Of a stretch of 64,000 nt of DNA, positions 50,750-59,600 are shown one piece after another. A model generated the notes under the pieces. The model saw only the letters and a list, made by a program, of their open reading frames with translations. It had not been told where the DNA came from and ran no database searches. The position numbers and the translations under genes were made by a program. The stretch spans positions 1 to 64,000 of the forward strand of contig JAZNDW010000036.1 in assembly GCA_045588245.1 (NCBI GenBank), read 5' to 3'. The DNA comes from DTU064 sp045588245. Its GTDB lineage: Bacteria; Bacillota; Clostridia; Oscillospirales; CAG-272. Within the stretch, counting starts at the first letter, position 1. Every line of letters begins with the position of its first letter.

Positions 50750-51775
50750 TTAGAATTCGGAAACACCGCGCCAGGCTTCGGGAATGAACAGCTCGCGGTA
50801 TTTGTCTATGGCATATCTGTCCGTCATGGCGGAAAGGTAATCGCACACGGCGCGTTCCGTTCCCTCTTTTTCCGCGATTGTCAGGTAAAATTGCGGCATC
50901 TTTTCAGGATACTTACAGAAGTAATCGTAAAGCCGTGCCAACAGCTCGCGTGCTTTGTTTTCCTCCGTCTTCGCCGCGCTGTCAATATAAACGTGATCGA
51001 ACAGGAATTTTCGCAACTCCATCGTAGCGTCGTAAACATCCTTTACCATCGTGATCTCGTTTTTATCCGTTGACGCATCGACAACGGCGGTCACCATCGT
51101 GTTTATTCTGACGGAATGCGATTCGCCGAGAACCTCGCGCAGATGCTTCGGTATATCGTCAATACACAGAATACCGCCGCGTATAGCGTCGTCGATATCG
51201 TGGTTTATGTATGCGATCCTATCTGCAAATTTGACTATTCTGCCCTCAAGAGTTGACGCTTGGTTATCCCCTGAATGATTGAGTATACCGTCGCGCACCT
51301 CCCAGGTGAGATTGAGCCCTTTACCATCCTTTTCGAGCACTTCAACGACGCGGACACTCTGTTTATAGTGCGTAAACTCAGGATCGTAGCACTTCTGCAT
51401 AACGGTCTCACCCGCGTGACCGAACGGTGTATGTCCGAGGTCATGTCCGAGGGCGGCAGCTTCCGTCAAGTCCTCATTAAGACGGAGCGCGCGGCAGATG
51501 ATACGCGCTATCTGCGTGACCTCAAGCGTATGCGTCATGCGCGTGCGGTAGTGTTCGTCCGTCGGGAACAAGAAGACCTGAGTTTTATGCATAAGGCGGC
51601 GGAAGGATTTGCTGTGCAGGATCTTATCGCGATCGCGCTGAAATTCCGTCCTGTTGACGCACGGAACGTATTCGCGGTCGCGTCCGCGCGTGTTTTCGGT
51701 CAAAAATGCGTATTTGGACAAAAATCCGCGCTCTCGTTCGAGAAATATATCACATACGTTCTTATGTTCCGACAT
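50750..51775 (-). CDS. dgt: Deoxyguanosinetriphosphate triphosphohydrolase-like protein
   Basis: 341 residues. The ATG at 51775 follows GGAGG by 6 bases; 52 further upstream codons cross the palindrome and are not supported. HD-domain residues: H82 (RTRMTHTLEV), H111 and D112 with H115 in GHDLGHTPFGH, and the later Asp in KFADRIAYINHD. Such enzymes cleave dNTPs to nucleoside and triphosphate and control the dNTP pool. First gene of dgt-dnaG-rpoD. Confidence 0.92.
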   Translation of the reverse strand: MSEHKNVCDIFLERERGFLSKYAFLTENTRGRDREYVPCVNRTEFQRDRDKILHSKSFRRLMHKTQVFLFPTDEHYRTRMTHTLEVTQIARIICRALRLNEDLTEAAALGHDLGHTPFGHAGETVMQKCYDPEFTHYKQSVRVVEVLEKDGKGLNLTWEVRDGILNHSGDNQASTLEGRIVKFADRIAYINHDIDDAIRGGILCIDDIPKHLREVLGESHSVRINTMVTAVVDASTDKNEITMVKDVYDATMELRKFLFDHVYIDSAAKTEENKARELLARLYDYFCKYPEKMPQFYLTIAEKEGTERAVCDYLSAMTDRYAIDKYRELFIPEAWRGVSEF

Positions 51776-51833
51776 AGTTGACCTCCGACACAGTTGTTTT
51801 TTCAAAAGCAATTTTTGCTTACAATATAAATAT

Positions 51834-51861
51834 ACGCAAGTGTTTTGAAAAACACTTGCGT
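51834..51861. promoter_or_regulatory. 13-bp perfect inverted repeat upstream of dgt
   Basis: Arms 51834-51846 (ACGCAAGTGTTTT) and 51849-51861, two-base centre. Minus-strand boxes TTCAAA and TATTGT at 17 bp overlap it, so it may be an operator on the dgt-dnaG-rpoD promoter. A terminator for yigZ is the other reading, but no T-run follows the hairpin. Confidence 0.55.
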
Positions 51862-51911
51862 AATTTAGAAATATTCGATTATTTTTTGCATAAAACGTGT
51901 ATCTGCACCGA

Positions 51912-52562
51912 TTATGCGTCAAATCTTTCACCTGTCACCGTAATACCGATACGTCCCGCGCCGAGTTCGGAGATTTTCTTTGTCAGTTCGTCGAGTACCG
52001 TACGTTTGACAGCGATATTAACCGTCACCGAAGCACCGAAATCGACAGAGTCTGTCTTTGCGCCATGGCGCGGAAGCTCGTAGGTGAGCTTCTGATAATC
52101 GGAATAGGATGCAGTGACGGTCAGCTCGGTGTAACATTCGTACGTTACGACCTCCGCTTCGGCTATCGCAAGCTTTGCCCCCTCCGTATACGCGCGGACG
52201 AGTCCGCCCGTTCCGAGAAGTATGCCGCCGAAATACCGCGTCACAACGACGGCAGCGTCAACGGCACCCGAGCCTTTGATAACACTCAGAATCGGAAGCC
52301 CCGCGGTGCCTTGCGGTTCACCGTCATCCGAATAGCGTGCGATGTTCCCTTCCTTTAATGAATACGCCCAGCAGTTGTGGCGTGCGTCGGAATACTCTTT
52401 TTTTATCGACGCCACAAACGCTTTCGCCTCGTCTTCGCTCGTCACACGCATGGCATGACCGATAAAAACGGATTTGCGCTCCTCAAACTCCGCCGAGCCG
52501 CGCTGACGCAGAGTCGTATATGTTATTGCCTCGTTTGTCGGTTCGGTTGAATTCTTTTTCAT
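51912..52562 (-). CDS. yigZ: YigZ/IMPACT (UPF0029) family protein
   Basis: 216 residues. Signatures: RKSVFIGHAMRV, ARHNCWAYSL, RYSDDGEPQGTAGLPIL and VVTRYFGGILLGTGGLVRAY, followed by the DUF1949 ferredoxin-like part. Role is unproven; eukaryotic relatives bind translation factor Gcn1. AAAGGA precedes the ATG. It lies 29 bp after hflX, likely co-transcribed. Confidence 0.93.
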   Translation of the reverse strand: MKKNSTEPTNEAITYTTLRQRGSAEFEERKSVFIGHAMRVTSEDEAKAFVASIKKEYSDARHNCWAYSLKEGNIARYSDDGEPQGTAGLPILSVIKGSGAVDAAVVVTRYFGGILLGTGGLVRAYTEGAKLAIAEAEVVTYECYTELTVTASYSDYQKLTYELPRHGAKTDSVDFGASVTVNIAVKRTVLDELTKKISELGAGRIGITVTGERFDA

Positions 52563-52591
52563 CGGAATAAGATCCTTTCGGAGATTGACTT

Positions 52592-53890
52592 TTATTCGGC
52601 AAGATACTGTGTAAGCTGTCCGCGAAGTGCATCGTCCGTCACGGCGGTGACGCGGACGGAGCCGTCTGCATTATATTCAATGTCCTTCACTTCACCCGAA
52701 CGGTATAGCTTTGATACCATTCCCGACGCCTGTGGCGGAAAGACGAACACAGACACGCGCTTCAGTGCGCGGATCTCCGCTTCAAGCTTTTCTATAAGCG
52801 CACCGACGCCCTCACCCGTTGCCGCGGACATATAGACCGTCGTTTTATCGGCAGAAATGCGAGGTGCGGAATTTGCCTGTTTGTCGCATTTGTTGAAAGC
52901 GTAGATCAGCGGTTTTCCCTCCGCTCCGAGAGAATGGAGCAGCTCTTCTGTGACCTCGATGTGACTTTCGTACTCGGGGTCCGACGCATCGATCACGATA
53001 AGGATAATATCCGCATAGACCGCCTCGTCAAGCGTCGATTTGAACGCCTTTATAAGATGGTGCGGCAGCTTGCGTATAAATCCGACCGTATCGGTCAGGA
53101 GTATTTCCTGCCCTGACGGCAGCTTATACTTGCGCGTCGTGGGATCAAGCGTTGCGAACAGCTTGTCCTCCGCCAAAATCCCCGCGTCTGTAAGGCGGTT
53201 GAGAAGCGTCGACTTGCCGGCGTTCGTATATCCGACGATCGACACGCGCAAAAGTCCGCTTCTGTCGCGTGCGGCTCTCATCGTTGAGCGCGTGCGCTCA
53301 AGCTCGCGTATCTGCGCTTCAAGCGCTGCTATACGCGTTTTCATGCGGCGGCGGTCTATCTCAAGCTTCGTTTCGCCGGGACCTCTCGTTCCGATAGGAT
53401 TACCGCCGACAGCACCCTGACGCGACATTTCCGTTCCGTGTCCGGTAAGTCTCGGTGCGGAATATTTGAGCTGTGCCAGCTCGACCTGAAGCTTACCCTC
53501 GCCCGTTACGGCGTGCTGTGCGAAAATATCCAAAATGAGCATACTGCGGTCGATGACGGTCACGTCCCCGCCGAGCTCGTCTTCAATATTTCGTATTTGT
53601 GACGGCGAAAGCTCGTCATCAAATATGACAAGGTCGATACTCTCGCGTTCGCAAAGCTCACAAAGCTCCTCCGTCTTGCCGGAACCGATGTAGGTGCGTT
53701 TATCGGGCGAGGTTCGGCTTTGCGTCATGCGGACGACAACGTCCGCGCCTGCCGTATCCGCTAACGCTTCCAGCTCGGATAGCGAGATCATCATTTCTTC
53801 TTCTGTTACGTTATAGCCGTCAAATACGCCGACTGTCACGGCGCGGCGGCGGCTCTCTTCCGTATTATTCAAAGTTTCCAAATCTTTCAT
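52592..53890 (-). CDS. hflX: Ribosome-associated GTPase HflX
   Basis: 432 residues. N-terminal HflX domain (DDELSPSQIRNIED), glycine-rich hinge (GGNPIGTRGPGETKLE), and a GTPase domain with GYTNAGKST, DTVGFIRKLPHHL and NKCD. It rescues stalled or heat-damaged ribosomes in known bacteria. GGAGG is 13 bases before the ATG, longer than usual, but no closer start is in frame. Promoter not identified. Confidence 0.95.
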   Translation of the reverse strand: MKDLETLNNTEESRRRAVTVGVFDGYNVTEEEMMISLSELEALADTAGADVVVRMTQSRTSPDKRTYIGSGKTEELCELCERESIDLVIFDDELSPSQIRNIEDELGGDVTVIDRSMLILDIFAQHAVTGEGKLQVELAQLKYSAPRLTGHGTEMSRQGAVGGNPIGTRGPGETKLEIDRRRMKTRIAALEAQIRELERTRSTMRAARDRSGLLRVSIVGYTNAGKSTLLNRLTDAGILAEDKLFATLDPTTRKYKLPSGQEILLTDTVGFIRKLPHHLIKAFKSTLDEAVYADIILIVIDASDPEYESHIEVTEELLHSLGAEGKPLIYAFNKCDKQANSAPRISADKTTVYMSAATGEGVGALIEKLEAEIRALKRVSVFVFPPQASGMVSKLYRSGEVKDIEYNADGSVRVTAVTDDALRGQLTQYLAE

Positions 53891-53910
53891 AATATGTCCG
53901 TCACCTCCGT

Positions 53911-53959
53911 AAAAAAATAAAAAAACAGGTGTTACACGGTTAAATGCGCGTGTAACACC
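53911..53959 (-). terminator. Terminator of rpmE
   Basis: 11-bp perfect stem (53928-53938 with 53949-53959), followed on the minus strand by TG and long T-runs. Confidence 0.9.
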
Positions 53960-53989
53960 CTCGGCTGCACATATTACAGATATGCGAAA

Positions 53990-54196
53990 TTACTTGCCGC
54001 TTGCCTCGAGACGACGCTTGAACTTGTCAACACGTCCGCCCGTATCCACGAACTTCTGTTTGCCCGTGAAGAACGGATGGCATTTGGAGCAGATTTCAAC
54101 GCGCATATCGCCCTTGGTGGATCTTGTTACGACGGTCTCGCCGCAAGCGCATTTAATGGTGCATTCCTTATAGTCAGGATGAATACCCTTCTTCAT
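53990..54196 (-). CDS. rpmE: Ribosomal protein bL31
   Basis: 68 residues from the ATG at 54196, 10 bases after a GGGGGA ribosome site; a longer frame has no site. Begins MKKGIHPDYKEC. C16, C18, C36 and C39 (with C12) keep the zinc-binding form, so this is the zinc-type bL31. Ends K-rich. It has its own promoter and terminator. Confidence 0.95.
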   Translation of the reverse strand: MKKGIHPDYKECTIKCACGETVVTRSTKGDMRVEICSKCHPFFTGKQKFVDTGGRVDKFKRRLEASGK

Positions 54197-54242
54197 TTTG
54201 CTCTGTCCCCCTTCTGTAACTTTTTCATTCACAATGCAACGT

Positions 54243-54271
54243 ATTATAACACGTTATTTCGAAAAATGCAA
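54243..54271 (-). promoter_or_regulatory. rpmE promoter
   Basis: Minus strand: TTGCAT (54266-54271), 17 bp, TATAAT (54243-54248), extended by an upstream TG. Confidence 0.8.
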
Positions 54272-54329
54272 TAGCTTTTTTCATTTTTTCAAAACTTTTT
54301 GGAAATTCTTTTTTTACCGAAAAAACGCT

Positions 54330-55058
54330 CTACATCTTCTGTCCGATATCGTCACGCAGCTCGCTTAATATCTTTTTTTCAAGCCTTGAAATATACGACT
54401 GCGAGATGCCGAGCATCTCCGCTACCTCCGCCTGCGTGCGCTCCCGACCGCCTGAAAGACCGAACCTTAACGTTATGATCACACGCTCTCGCTCGGGCAA
54501 GCGTTCGACGGCGAGCCGCAGAAGCTTATAGTCTTCGTCGTGCTCGATGCAGTCGTAGACCTCGTCCTCGCCGCAAGATAAAACGTCGGACAACAGTAGC
54601 TCGTTTCCGTCCCAATCGACTCGGAGCGGCTCGTCTATCGAAACGTCCGCACGTTTACCCGAATTTTTTCGTATATACATCAGTATCTCGTTTTCTATAC
54701 ATCGCGACGCATAAGTAGCAAGCTTGATATTTTTATCGCTTTTGAAGGTATTTATCGCTTTGATAAGACCTATTGTGCCGATACTGACCAGATCTTCGAT
54801 ATCAACTCCCGTATTTTCAAATTTTTTCGCTATATAAACAACGAGCCGCAGATTTCTTTCGATCAGCACTCGCGACGCTTCCTCGTCCTCGCCGAGCTTG
54901 CTTATCACCTCCGCTTCTTCCGTCGGTGACAGAGGCGGCGGCAACGTATCCGCACCGTTAATATAGTATTGCTCACCGTCGCGGATAAAGTCAAATATCC
55001 GCCGCACCGCATCGCGCAGGTGATATAAAAACACCGTTATCTTTTCACCGAACGTCAT
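54330..55058 (-). CDS. sigE: Sporulation sigma factor SigE
   Basis: 242 residues from the ATG at 55058 behind GGGGGAC. The long upstream frame overlaps spoIIGA and is not used. The N-terminal hydrophobic pro-segment (about 1-28) matches pro-sigma-E. Region 2 reads NLRLVVYIAKKFENTGVDIED, then SIGTIGLIKA and TYASRCIENEILM; region 4 ends SQSYISRLEKKIL. It is activated in the mother cell after SpoIIGA cleavage. It lies 28 bp after spoIIGA. No sigG follows; rpmE is next. Confidence 0.94.
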   Translation of the reverse strand: MTFGEKITVFLYHLRDAVRRIFDFIRDGEQYYINGADTLPPPLSPTEEAEVISKLGEDEEASRVLIERNLRLVVYIAKKFENTGVDIEDLVSIGTIGLIKAINTFKSDKNIKLATYASRCIENEILMYIRKNSGKRADVSIDEPLRVDWDGNELLLSDVLSCGEDEVYDCIEHDEDYKLLRLAVERLPERERVIITLRFGLSGGRERTQAEVAEMLGISQSYISRLEKKILSELRDDIGQKM

Positions 55059-55086
55059 ACCGTCCCCCTTTGTTATTACACAAAAT

Positions 55087-55938
55087 TCACAATAGTTCCG
55101 CAGGAATAATTGCGTCGTGACCGCCAAAATCACCGTCGATACGGCTGATCGCAAGAAAGCAGTCAACATTTCTTCTGCCTCTGTGCGAGCTGACCGTAAC
55201 TTCATCCGGGCGGTAACCGAGTAAAATACCATCGCCCGCAACCCCGGAAACGGGAAGGATCCTGATCCTTGAGAGCAGCGACGGCGATATTGATTCAACG
55301 GCAAGCGCCGTATCGTCCGCCAAAGCGGCGGCTATGACCTCCGCAGGTAACACCTCCGCCACAGTATTGGCACGGACTACGAGAGCAGGACGCCCCGACA
55401 GCGGCTCACGAAGAAAGCTTCCGCTGTCGGCAAGCGCCGACAGCGTGCGCGATCTGCCGCCGTCAACAACGGTGACTCTCCGCGTGCCTGCGAATGAACG
55501 TCTCCCTGCAATTCTGCCTGCGGCGGCGGTGATCGCTGCCGCCGTTGCGGCGACGGAGAAAAGAAGCTCTCCGCCCTCCGTACCGCCATTGAGCGAATCA
55601 CGGTATCCTCTGCCGACAGACGAGATCGCCGTCATCGCGCCGCCAAGCGCGGAGCCGACGGCGAACATTAGCACCGACGCACCGAAATATCCGAAAGCAC
55701 CCGCTTTTTTATATGCGCATACGCACATAGATCCGCAAACTGCAACAGACGCCACACCGTATACCACGCCATCCATATCAAAGATCAGTGCCGCCGTCGC
55801 AAACGCGGCACCGAGCGATGCTGACAGACACATCCTCCACGTCACCATGGATAACGACATCAGCCGTCCCGTTATGTAAAGCGTTACAAAATCAAGGCTC
55901 CAGTTAACGATGAAAAGAACGTCAGCGTATACGGTCAC
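55087..55938 (-). CDS. spoIIGA: Sigma-E processing peptidase SpoIIGA
   Basis: 283 residues from a GTG at 55938, 7 bases after AAGGGGG. The codons upstream belong to a terminator hairpin. The N-terminal half has about five membrane helices, starting VYADVLFIVNWSLDF. The C-terminal aspartic-protease-like half has the motif ALADSGSFLREPLSG, with D171 in DSG where many family members have DTG. It cleaves pro-sigma-E at the sporulation septum. Next to sigE, this makes the organism, or its recent ancestor, a spore former. Confidence 0.9.
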   Translation of the reverse strand: MTVYADVLFIVNWSLDFVTLYITGRLMSLSMVTWRMCLSASLGAAFATAALIFDMDGVVYGVASVAVCGSMCVCAYKKAGAFGYFGASVLMFAVGSALGGAMTAISSVGRGYRDSLNGGTEGGELLFSVAATAAAITAAAGRIAGRRSFAGTRRVTVVDGGRSRTLSALADSGSFLREPLSGRPALVVRANTVAEVLPAEVIAAALADDTALAVESISPSLLSRIRILPVSGVAGDGILLGYRPDEVTVSSHRGRRNVDCFLAISRIDGDFGGHDAIIPAELL

Positions 55939-55962
55939 GTCCCTACCCCCTTTCGTCCGAGC

Positions 55963-56012
55963 AATAAAAGTATAGCCCACCCGACGCGCGAATCGAGTCG
56001 CATCGGGTGGGC
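55963..56012 (-). terminator. Terminator after the DUF1015 gene
   Basis: A 14-bp stem (GCCCACCCGA arms with one mismatch, 55975-56012) followed on the minus strand by a T-rich run. Confidence 0.75.
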
Positions 56013-56051
56013 ATATCTGCTCTATTTATAACGATTTTATAGTGGGAACGG

Positions 56052-57329
56052 TCAAACGGAAAGTTCCCCGTCGTATTTTATGCGTCGTGCCTCTACGTAG
56101 TACCGCTTATCGTGGGCATGCCCCATCGAAAACGTCTTTCTCGGAAGGGAGCCCGACTCAACGACCGACGAAAAGAGATCCGACTTCTTCATTCCGTCAA
56201 ATACAAAAGCTACGGCACCGTCGGCGTCGGCAAGACGGCGCACGGTATCCTCGCCGTGGATATAGTCGATCTTACATTCGGTATGGGCGGCAACGTATGC
56301 GTCAAGGAATATTCCGAGCGAGCCGACCGTGAGCGGATGCGGCGCGGACTCGAAAACGATCTCTCCTTCTTCTGACTTCGTTATATAGGTCACGATCTCT
56401 TGGCGTTCGTGTCCGCAGCTTGCTTCTGCGGCAAACGAGCGAAGCTCCAAAAGAAGCGCGTCCGTGTCCGCGTTTGTGACGATCCTGTAAATAGGCTCAA
56501 AATTGAGCGTGTCATCGTGCAGGTTGACGATCTCTGCCATGGCATAGCGGGCGGGGTGTACGGCACGAAGCTCTTCGGGAAGATTCGGCTTGAGCGTTTC
56601 CCACCACGATTTTGCTGTTGCAAGCGAGTGATTGCCGTCGCCGACGGCAAAAACGAGCGGATCTTCACCGCCTGCGGCGGTGTCGGCAAGGTCTGAAAGT
56701 GCAACTCTGATGCGCTCGCATTCCTCTCGGAGAAGCTCATATCCGCGGATGTGACCTCCTCCGCCCGAAAGGTCAAAATCGTATACGGGCTCGCCCGAGA
56801 TCCCGACGTTTTCAACGACGGTGCGTTCTCTGTCGTCTATCAGTATCATAATATGTGGCAGCTCGATCGGCGCACCCGAGCGAATGCGGACGCGAGGCGG
56901 GATGCGGTCAAGCACCGTCGCCTCCGTCGCTCTGATGAGCGACTTTGAGCCGACGGAATAATCGTATTCCTCAAGGTCGAATATTCCGACGACGCCGCGG
57001 CGGATACCGCCGTCCGCGAGCGTGCGCTCAACGTACATCATCGATTCTCCGCTGCCAGAAAGGTAATTATATAGATAATTCCGCATCGTGCGGTTGATGG
57101 TGTCGATTCTTGACGGGGTGCCCTCGGACAAAAACGCTTCGGGCAGGATGCATTTAAGCGTTGACGGAGCCTCGCCTACAAATTCTTCAATCCTGTGCCA
57201 ATACTCAGGCTCGGACGTATACTGATCACACGCAATGACTCCCCAGCGGCTCATGTCGGCACCGCGCGGCGGCAAAAGAATGTCTGTCGGGCGGAATGCA
57301 TTATATATTCGTGTCTTTATATCGTTCAT
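56052..57329 (-). CDS. DUF1015 family protein
   Basis: 425 residues, soluble. Family marks: NAFRPTDILLPP near the start, GDGNHSLATAK in the middle and PRKTFSMGHAHDKRYYVEARR near the end. DUF1015 proteins (SerC-linked in some genomes) have no proven activity. GGAG lies 6 bases before the ATG. A promoter with a palindromic element is just upstream. Function unknown. Confidence 0.88.
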   Translation of the reverse strand: MNDIKTRIYNAFRPTDILLPPRGADMSRWGVIACDQYTSEPEYWHRIEEFVGEAPSTLKCILPEAFLSEGTPSRIDTINRTMRNYLYNYLSGSGESMMYVERTLADGGIRRGVVGIFDLEEYDYSVGSKSLIRATEATVLDRIPPRVRIRSGAPIELPHIMILIDDRERTVVENVGISGEPVYDFDLSGGGGHIRGYELLREECERIRVALSDLADTAAGGEDPLVFAVGDGNHSLATAKSWWETLKPNLPEELRAVHPARYAMAEIVNLHDDTLNFEPIYRIVTNADTDALLLELRSFAAEASCGHERQEIVTYITKSEEGEIVFESAPHPLTVGSLGIFLDAYVAAHTECKIDYIHGEDTVRRLADADGAVAFVFDGMKKSDLFSSVVESGSLPRKTFSMGHAHDKRYYVEARRIKYDGELSV

Positions 57330-57342
57330 GTGTGTCTCCGTG

Positions 57343-57388
57343 ATAATGTGATGTATTAAAGTATATCACATTATGTCGAATTCGGCAA
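57343..57388 (-). promoter_or_regulatory. DUF1015 promoter with inverted repeat over the -10
   Basis: Minus strand: TTGCCG (57383-57388), 17 bp, TATACT (57360-57365). ATAATGTGAT (57343-57352) and ATCACATTAT (57365-57374) are perfect 10-bp arms spaced 12 bp that straddle the -10, as repressor sites do. Confidence 0.65.
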
Positions 57389-57404
57389 CGGAAATTTCAG
57401 CACG

Positions 57405-57432
57405 AAAAAACCGCGCCACAGGCGCGGTTTTT
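57405..57432 (-). terminator. Terminator after the anti-sigma-like gene
   Basis: CCGCGCC, loop ACA, GGCGCGG with flanking A-run and T-run. Confidence 0.9.
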
Positions 57433-57440
57433 CGTATAGA

Positions 57441-58832
57441 TCAATAGTATATTTCCTCAGGGGTTACGTTCATATTGATCTCATCTCCGAGATTCTTTAT
57501 TATCAAATCCTCCAAAGCCCCGATAGCTTCTATCTGTTCCTTGCTGAGTGTAAACTGTTGATACGTATATTCCGTTTCCACAACGTACTTGTTGGTTAGC
57601 TCACCTTCGGCTGTCTTATTCCATGACGTTACGGATTTTTTTATAACGCTGCCAAATCCGTTGTAGGTGTATACGGATTCAGAACCGCTGCCAAAAGCAA
57701 CCTCCCCGTTCTCATCGTATTGAGTGTAGTCCTGTTGCATTTTCGCGATCTTTTTTGTGTCGTCGTATTCGATAGTATAGGATAGATCGGTGAGGATCTG
57801 TCCGTTTACATACTCCGTTATCCTTGTGATATTCCCGTATTCGTCGTATTCGTTAACGGTTCGGCTCCCTTCCTCTGCCATGTTATTATAATACTGTATC
57901 AGAATACAATTTCCTTTTTCATCATAAGTAAGACGGTTTTCGGAGGTAAATACCAATTCGCCGTCAACAGATTCAAAATATTTATATGACAGCATATTTC
58001 CGTTATCGTCGTATTCACCCGTCTGCATAGCATTAACTGCACCGTATCGAACAAGCTGTAACTCCGTTAAGTTTCCGTTACTGTCGTAAATCTCTACGGT
58101 TCCCTCTTTTTCTGTACCGAAGGCATCAATTTTTTTGGTTTCTTTCCGAAGTCCCGTATCGCTGTACGTGTATGAATATACCGTTTCGTATATCGTACCG
58201 TTTTCATCATATATCTCGCGCAAGACATTACCGTATTCATCATATATAAGCTTTGGATTGGTGATATCGCTTCCATCTGCCACCGAATACATTTTATAAT
58301 CATATATTTTTCCGTTATTAATCAAATATTCTTTTTTTATCTCGTCAAAGTAAACGGCAACAAGCTTGATTATATTTCCATCTTCATCGCACGTAATATG
58401 ATATTCCGACATCATATCGGAGTCAGTCATGGCAATAAGAGTACCGTTTGCATTATATTCATACGACTGCTCCGATAACAATCCGTTTGTATTGCTCGAT
58501 TTTATAGACGTGCATAAAAATATCGTTTCCGTCACAGCTTCCGCGCCTGTTTCCGTATCATCTGTGGTGTCCGCCGGCGGCGTCGATATACTGTTACGCA
58601 TCAGAATGAACGCGATCACAATAACGGCTGCAAGCACGACGCACGCAACAGCCGTAAGTACGCTTTTGAGAGTGTCCGACACCGTGCCGACGACGTAGAC
58701 AGGCATATCTGACGATTCAGATCGCTTTTCCGTGAGCACTCCCGCAATGTGTGTTGCAGCTTTGTCCGTAACGGCTGAAACGTAACGCTCGTCTATCATA
58801 GATAAAGCTTCCGCAAGTATTGCTCTATTCAT
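57441..58832 (-). CDS. Putative membrane anti-sigma factor with YD-like outer repeats
   Basis: 463 residues. The cytoplasmic N-terminus (1-55) begins MNRAILAEALSMIDERYV, a short helical segment of the type seen beside Clostridia ECF sigma factors. One membrane helix (about 56-78) and a Thr/Asp linker follow. Residues about 105-430 are outside and repeat YD-EYGN-type units (YDEYGNVLREIYDENGT, YDSNGNLTE, YDDNGNMLSY and others), like Rhs/YD repeats. The gene overlaps the sigma gene by four bases (ATGA), showing coupled expression. An anti-sigma role is inferred from position and topology. Ligand unknown. Confidence 0.75.
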   Translation of the reverse strand: MNRAILAEALSMIDERYVSAVTDKAATHIAGVLTEKRSESSDMPVYVVGTVSDTLKSVLTAVACVVLAAVIVIAFILMRNSISTPPADTTDDTETGAEAVTETIFLCTSIKSSNTNGLLSEQSYEYNANGTLIAMTDSDMMSEYHITCDEDGNIIKLVAVYFDEIKKEYLINNGKIYDYKMYSVADGSDITNPKLIYDEYGNVLREIYDENGTIYETVYSYTYSDTGLRKETKKIDAFGTEKEGTVEIYDSNGNLTELQLVRYGAVNAMQTGEYDDNGNMLSYKYFESVDGELVFTSENRLTYDEKGNCILIQYYNNMAEEGSRTVNEYDEYGNITRITEYVNGQILTDLSYTIEYDDTKKIAKMQQDYTQYDENGEVAFGSGSESVYTYNGFGSVIKKSVTSWNKTAEGELTNKYVVETEYTYQQFTLSKEQIEAIGALEDLIIKNLGDEINMNVTPEEIYY

Positions 58833-59386
58833 ATTATGTACCCCTCCTCACGCAAAAATTTACTTAGTCTGTCGCGTTGGCGCGACAGTCTCACCGACGC
58901 TTTATTCACGCTGATCGTCATCGACATCGCTGCCGCAGCTACCGACTCACACAGATAATATCGTCTGACGAACAGCTCGCGGTCAACGGGACGCTCGCGC
59001 TTCAAAAATGCGTTTATAGCCGCTGCAAGCTCCGACGCGCTTATCTGCTCCTCCGTCCAGTTTGGCGCCGATATCGCGTCGTACAGCTCGTCAAGAGACT
59101 TGTCGTATTCGCTGTTTCTTAGCTTTGTGGTGTTGTACGCACACTTTTTTCGAGCTATATTCCGCGCAATGCCGCACGAGTACGCCGAAAGCGAATTCGG
59201 TCGCTTCGGCGGTATCGTGTCCCAGACGCAGAGGTATGTATCGTTGCAGCACTCCTCAGCGTCTGCACGGTTGCCGACGATGTTCATCGCCACACGCATC
59301 AACAGCGCTCCGTATTTCGCCGTCAGCTCCGATATTGCACGCTCGCTCCGCGCGAAAAACATCTCAATGATTTTCTCGTCTTTCAT
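58829..59386 (-). CDS. ECF-type RNA polymerase sigma factor
   Basis: 185 residues; the ATG at 59386 follows AAGGAG by 7 bases. Region 2 (about 15-85) includes YGALLMRVAMNIVGNRADAEECCNDTYL in part; region 4 (about 120-175) has SVAAAAMSMTISVNKASVRLSRQRDRL. It lies first in a two-gene unit with the membrane protein that likely inhibits it. Target promoters are unknown; no clear second promoter class was seen in the window. Confidence 0.9.
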   Translation of the reverse strand: MKDEKIIEMFFARSERAISELTAKYGALLMRVAMNIVGNRADAEECCNDTYLCVWDTIPPKRPNSLSAYSCGIARNIARKKCAYNTTKLRNSEYDKSLDELYDAISAPNWTEEQISASELAAAINAFLKRERPVDRELFVRRYYLCESVAAAAMSMTISVNKASVRLSRQRDRLSKFLREEGYII

Positions 59387-59499
59387 TGTTTTTCTCCTTC
59401 TTGTATTTTGGACGCAGACTATTCTCCGCCCTACACCATATAAGTACGCTTTTTTTGATAAATCTTTCACTTTTTTCAAAAATTATTTTTTATATTTTT

Positions 59500-59505
59500 A
59501 TTATA
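59500..59505 (-). promoter_or_regulatory. Possible extended -10 of the ECF operon
   Basis: TGC-TATAAT on the minus strand, with only a weak -35. Leader would be about 107 nt. Confidence 0.4.
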
Positions 59506-59532
59506 GCATTATTTTATATTCATTTGACGTCC

Positions 59533-59561
59533 TTGACATAATATCTTTCGTTTTATAAAAT
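59533..59561 (+). promoter_or_regulatory. Promoter of the GH43-type gene
   Basis: TTGACA (59533-59538), 17 bp, TAAAAT (59556-59561). The ATG is 40 bp downstream. Confidence 0.8.
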
Positions 59562-59600
59562 AAAATGGGAAACAAAATTTCTGTTTTTGAGGTGTAAATT

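Noticed and set aside
54330..55304. Long upstream extension of sigE
   Set aside because: It overlaps spoIIGA and has no ribosome site; the ATG at 55058 matches the family start.
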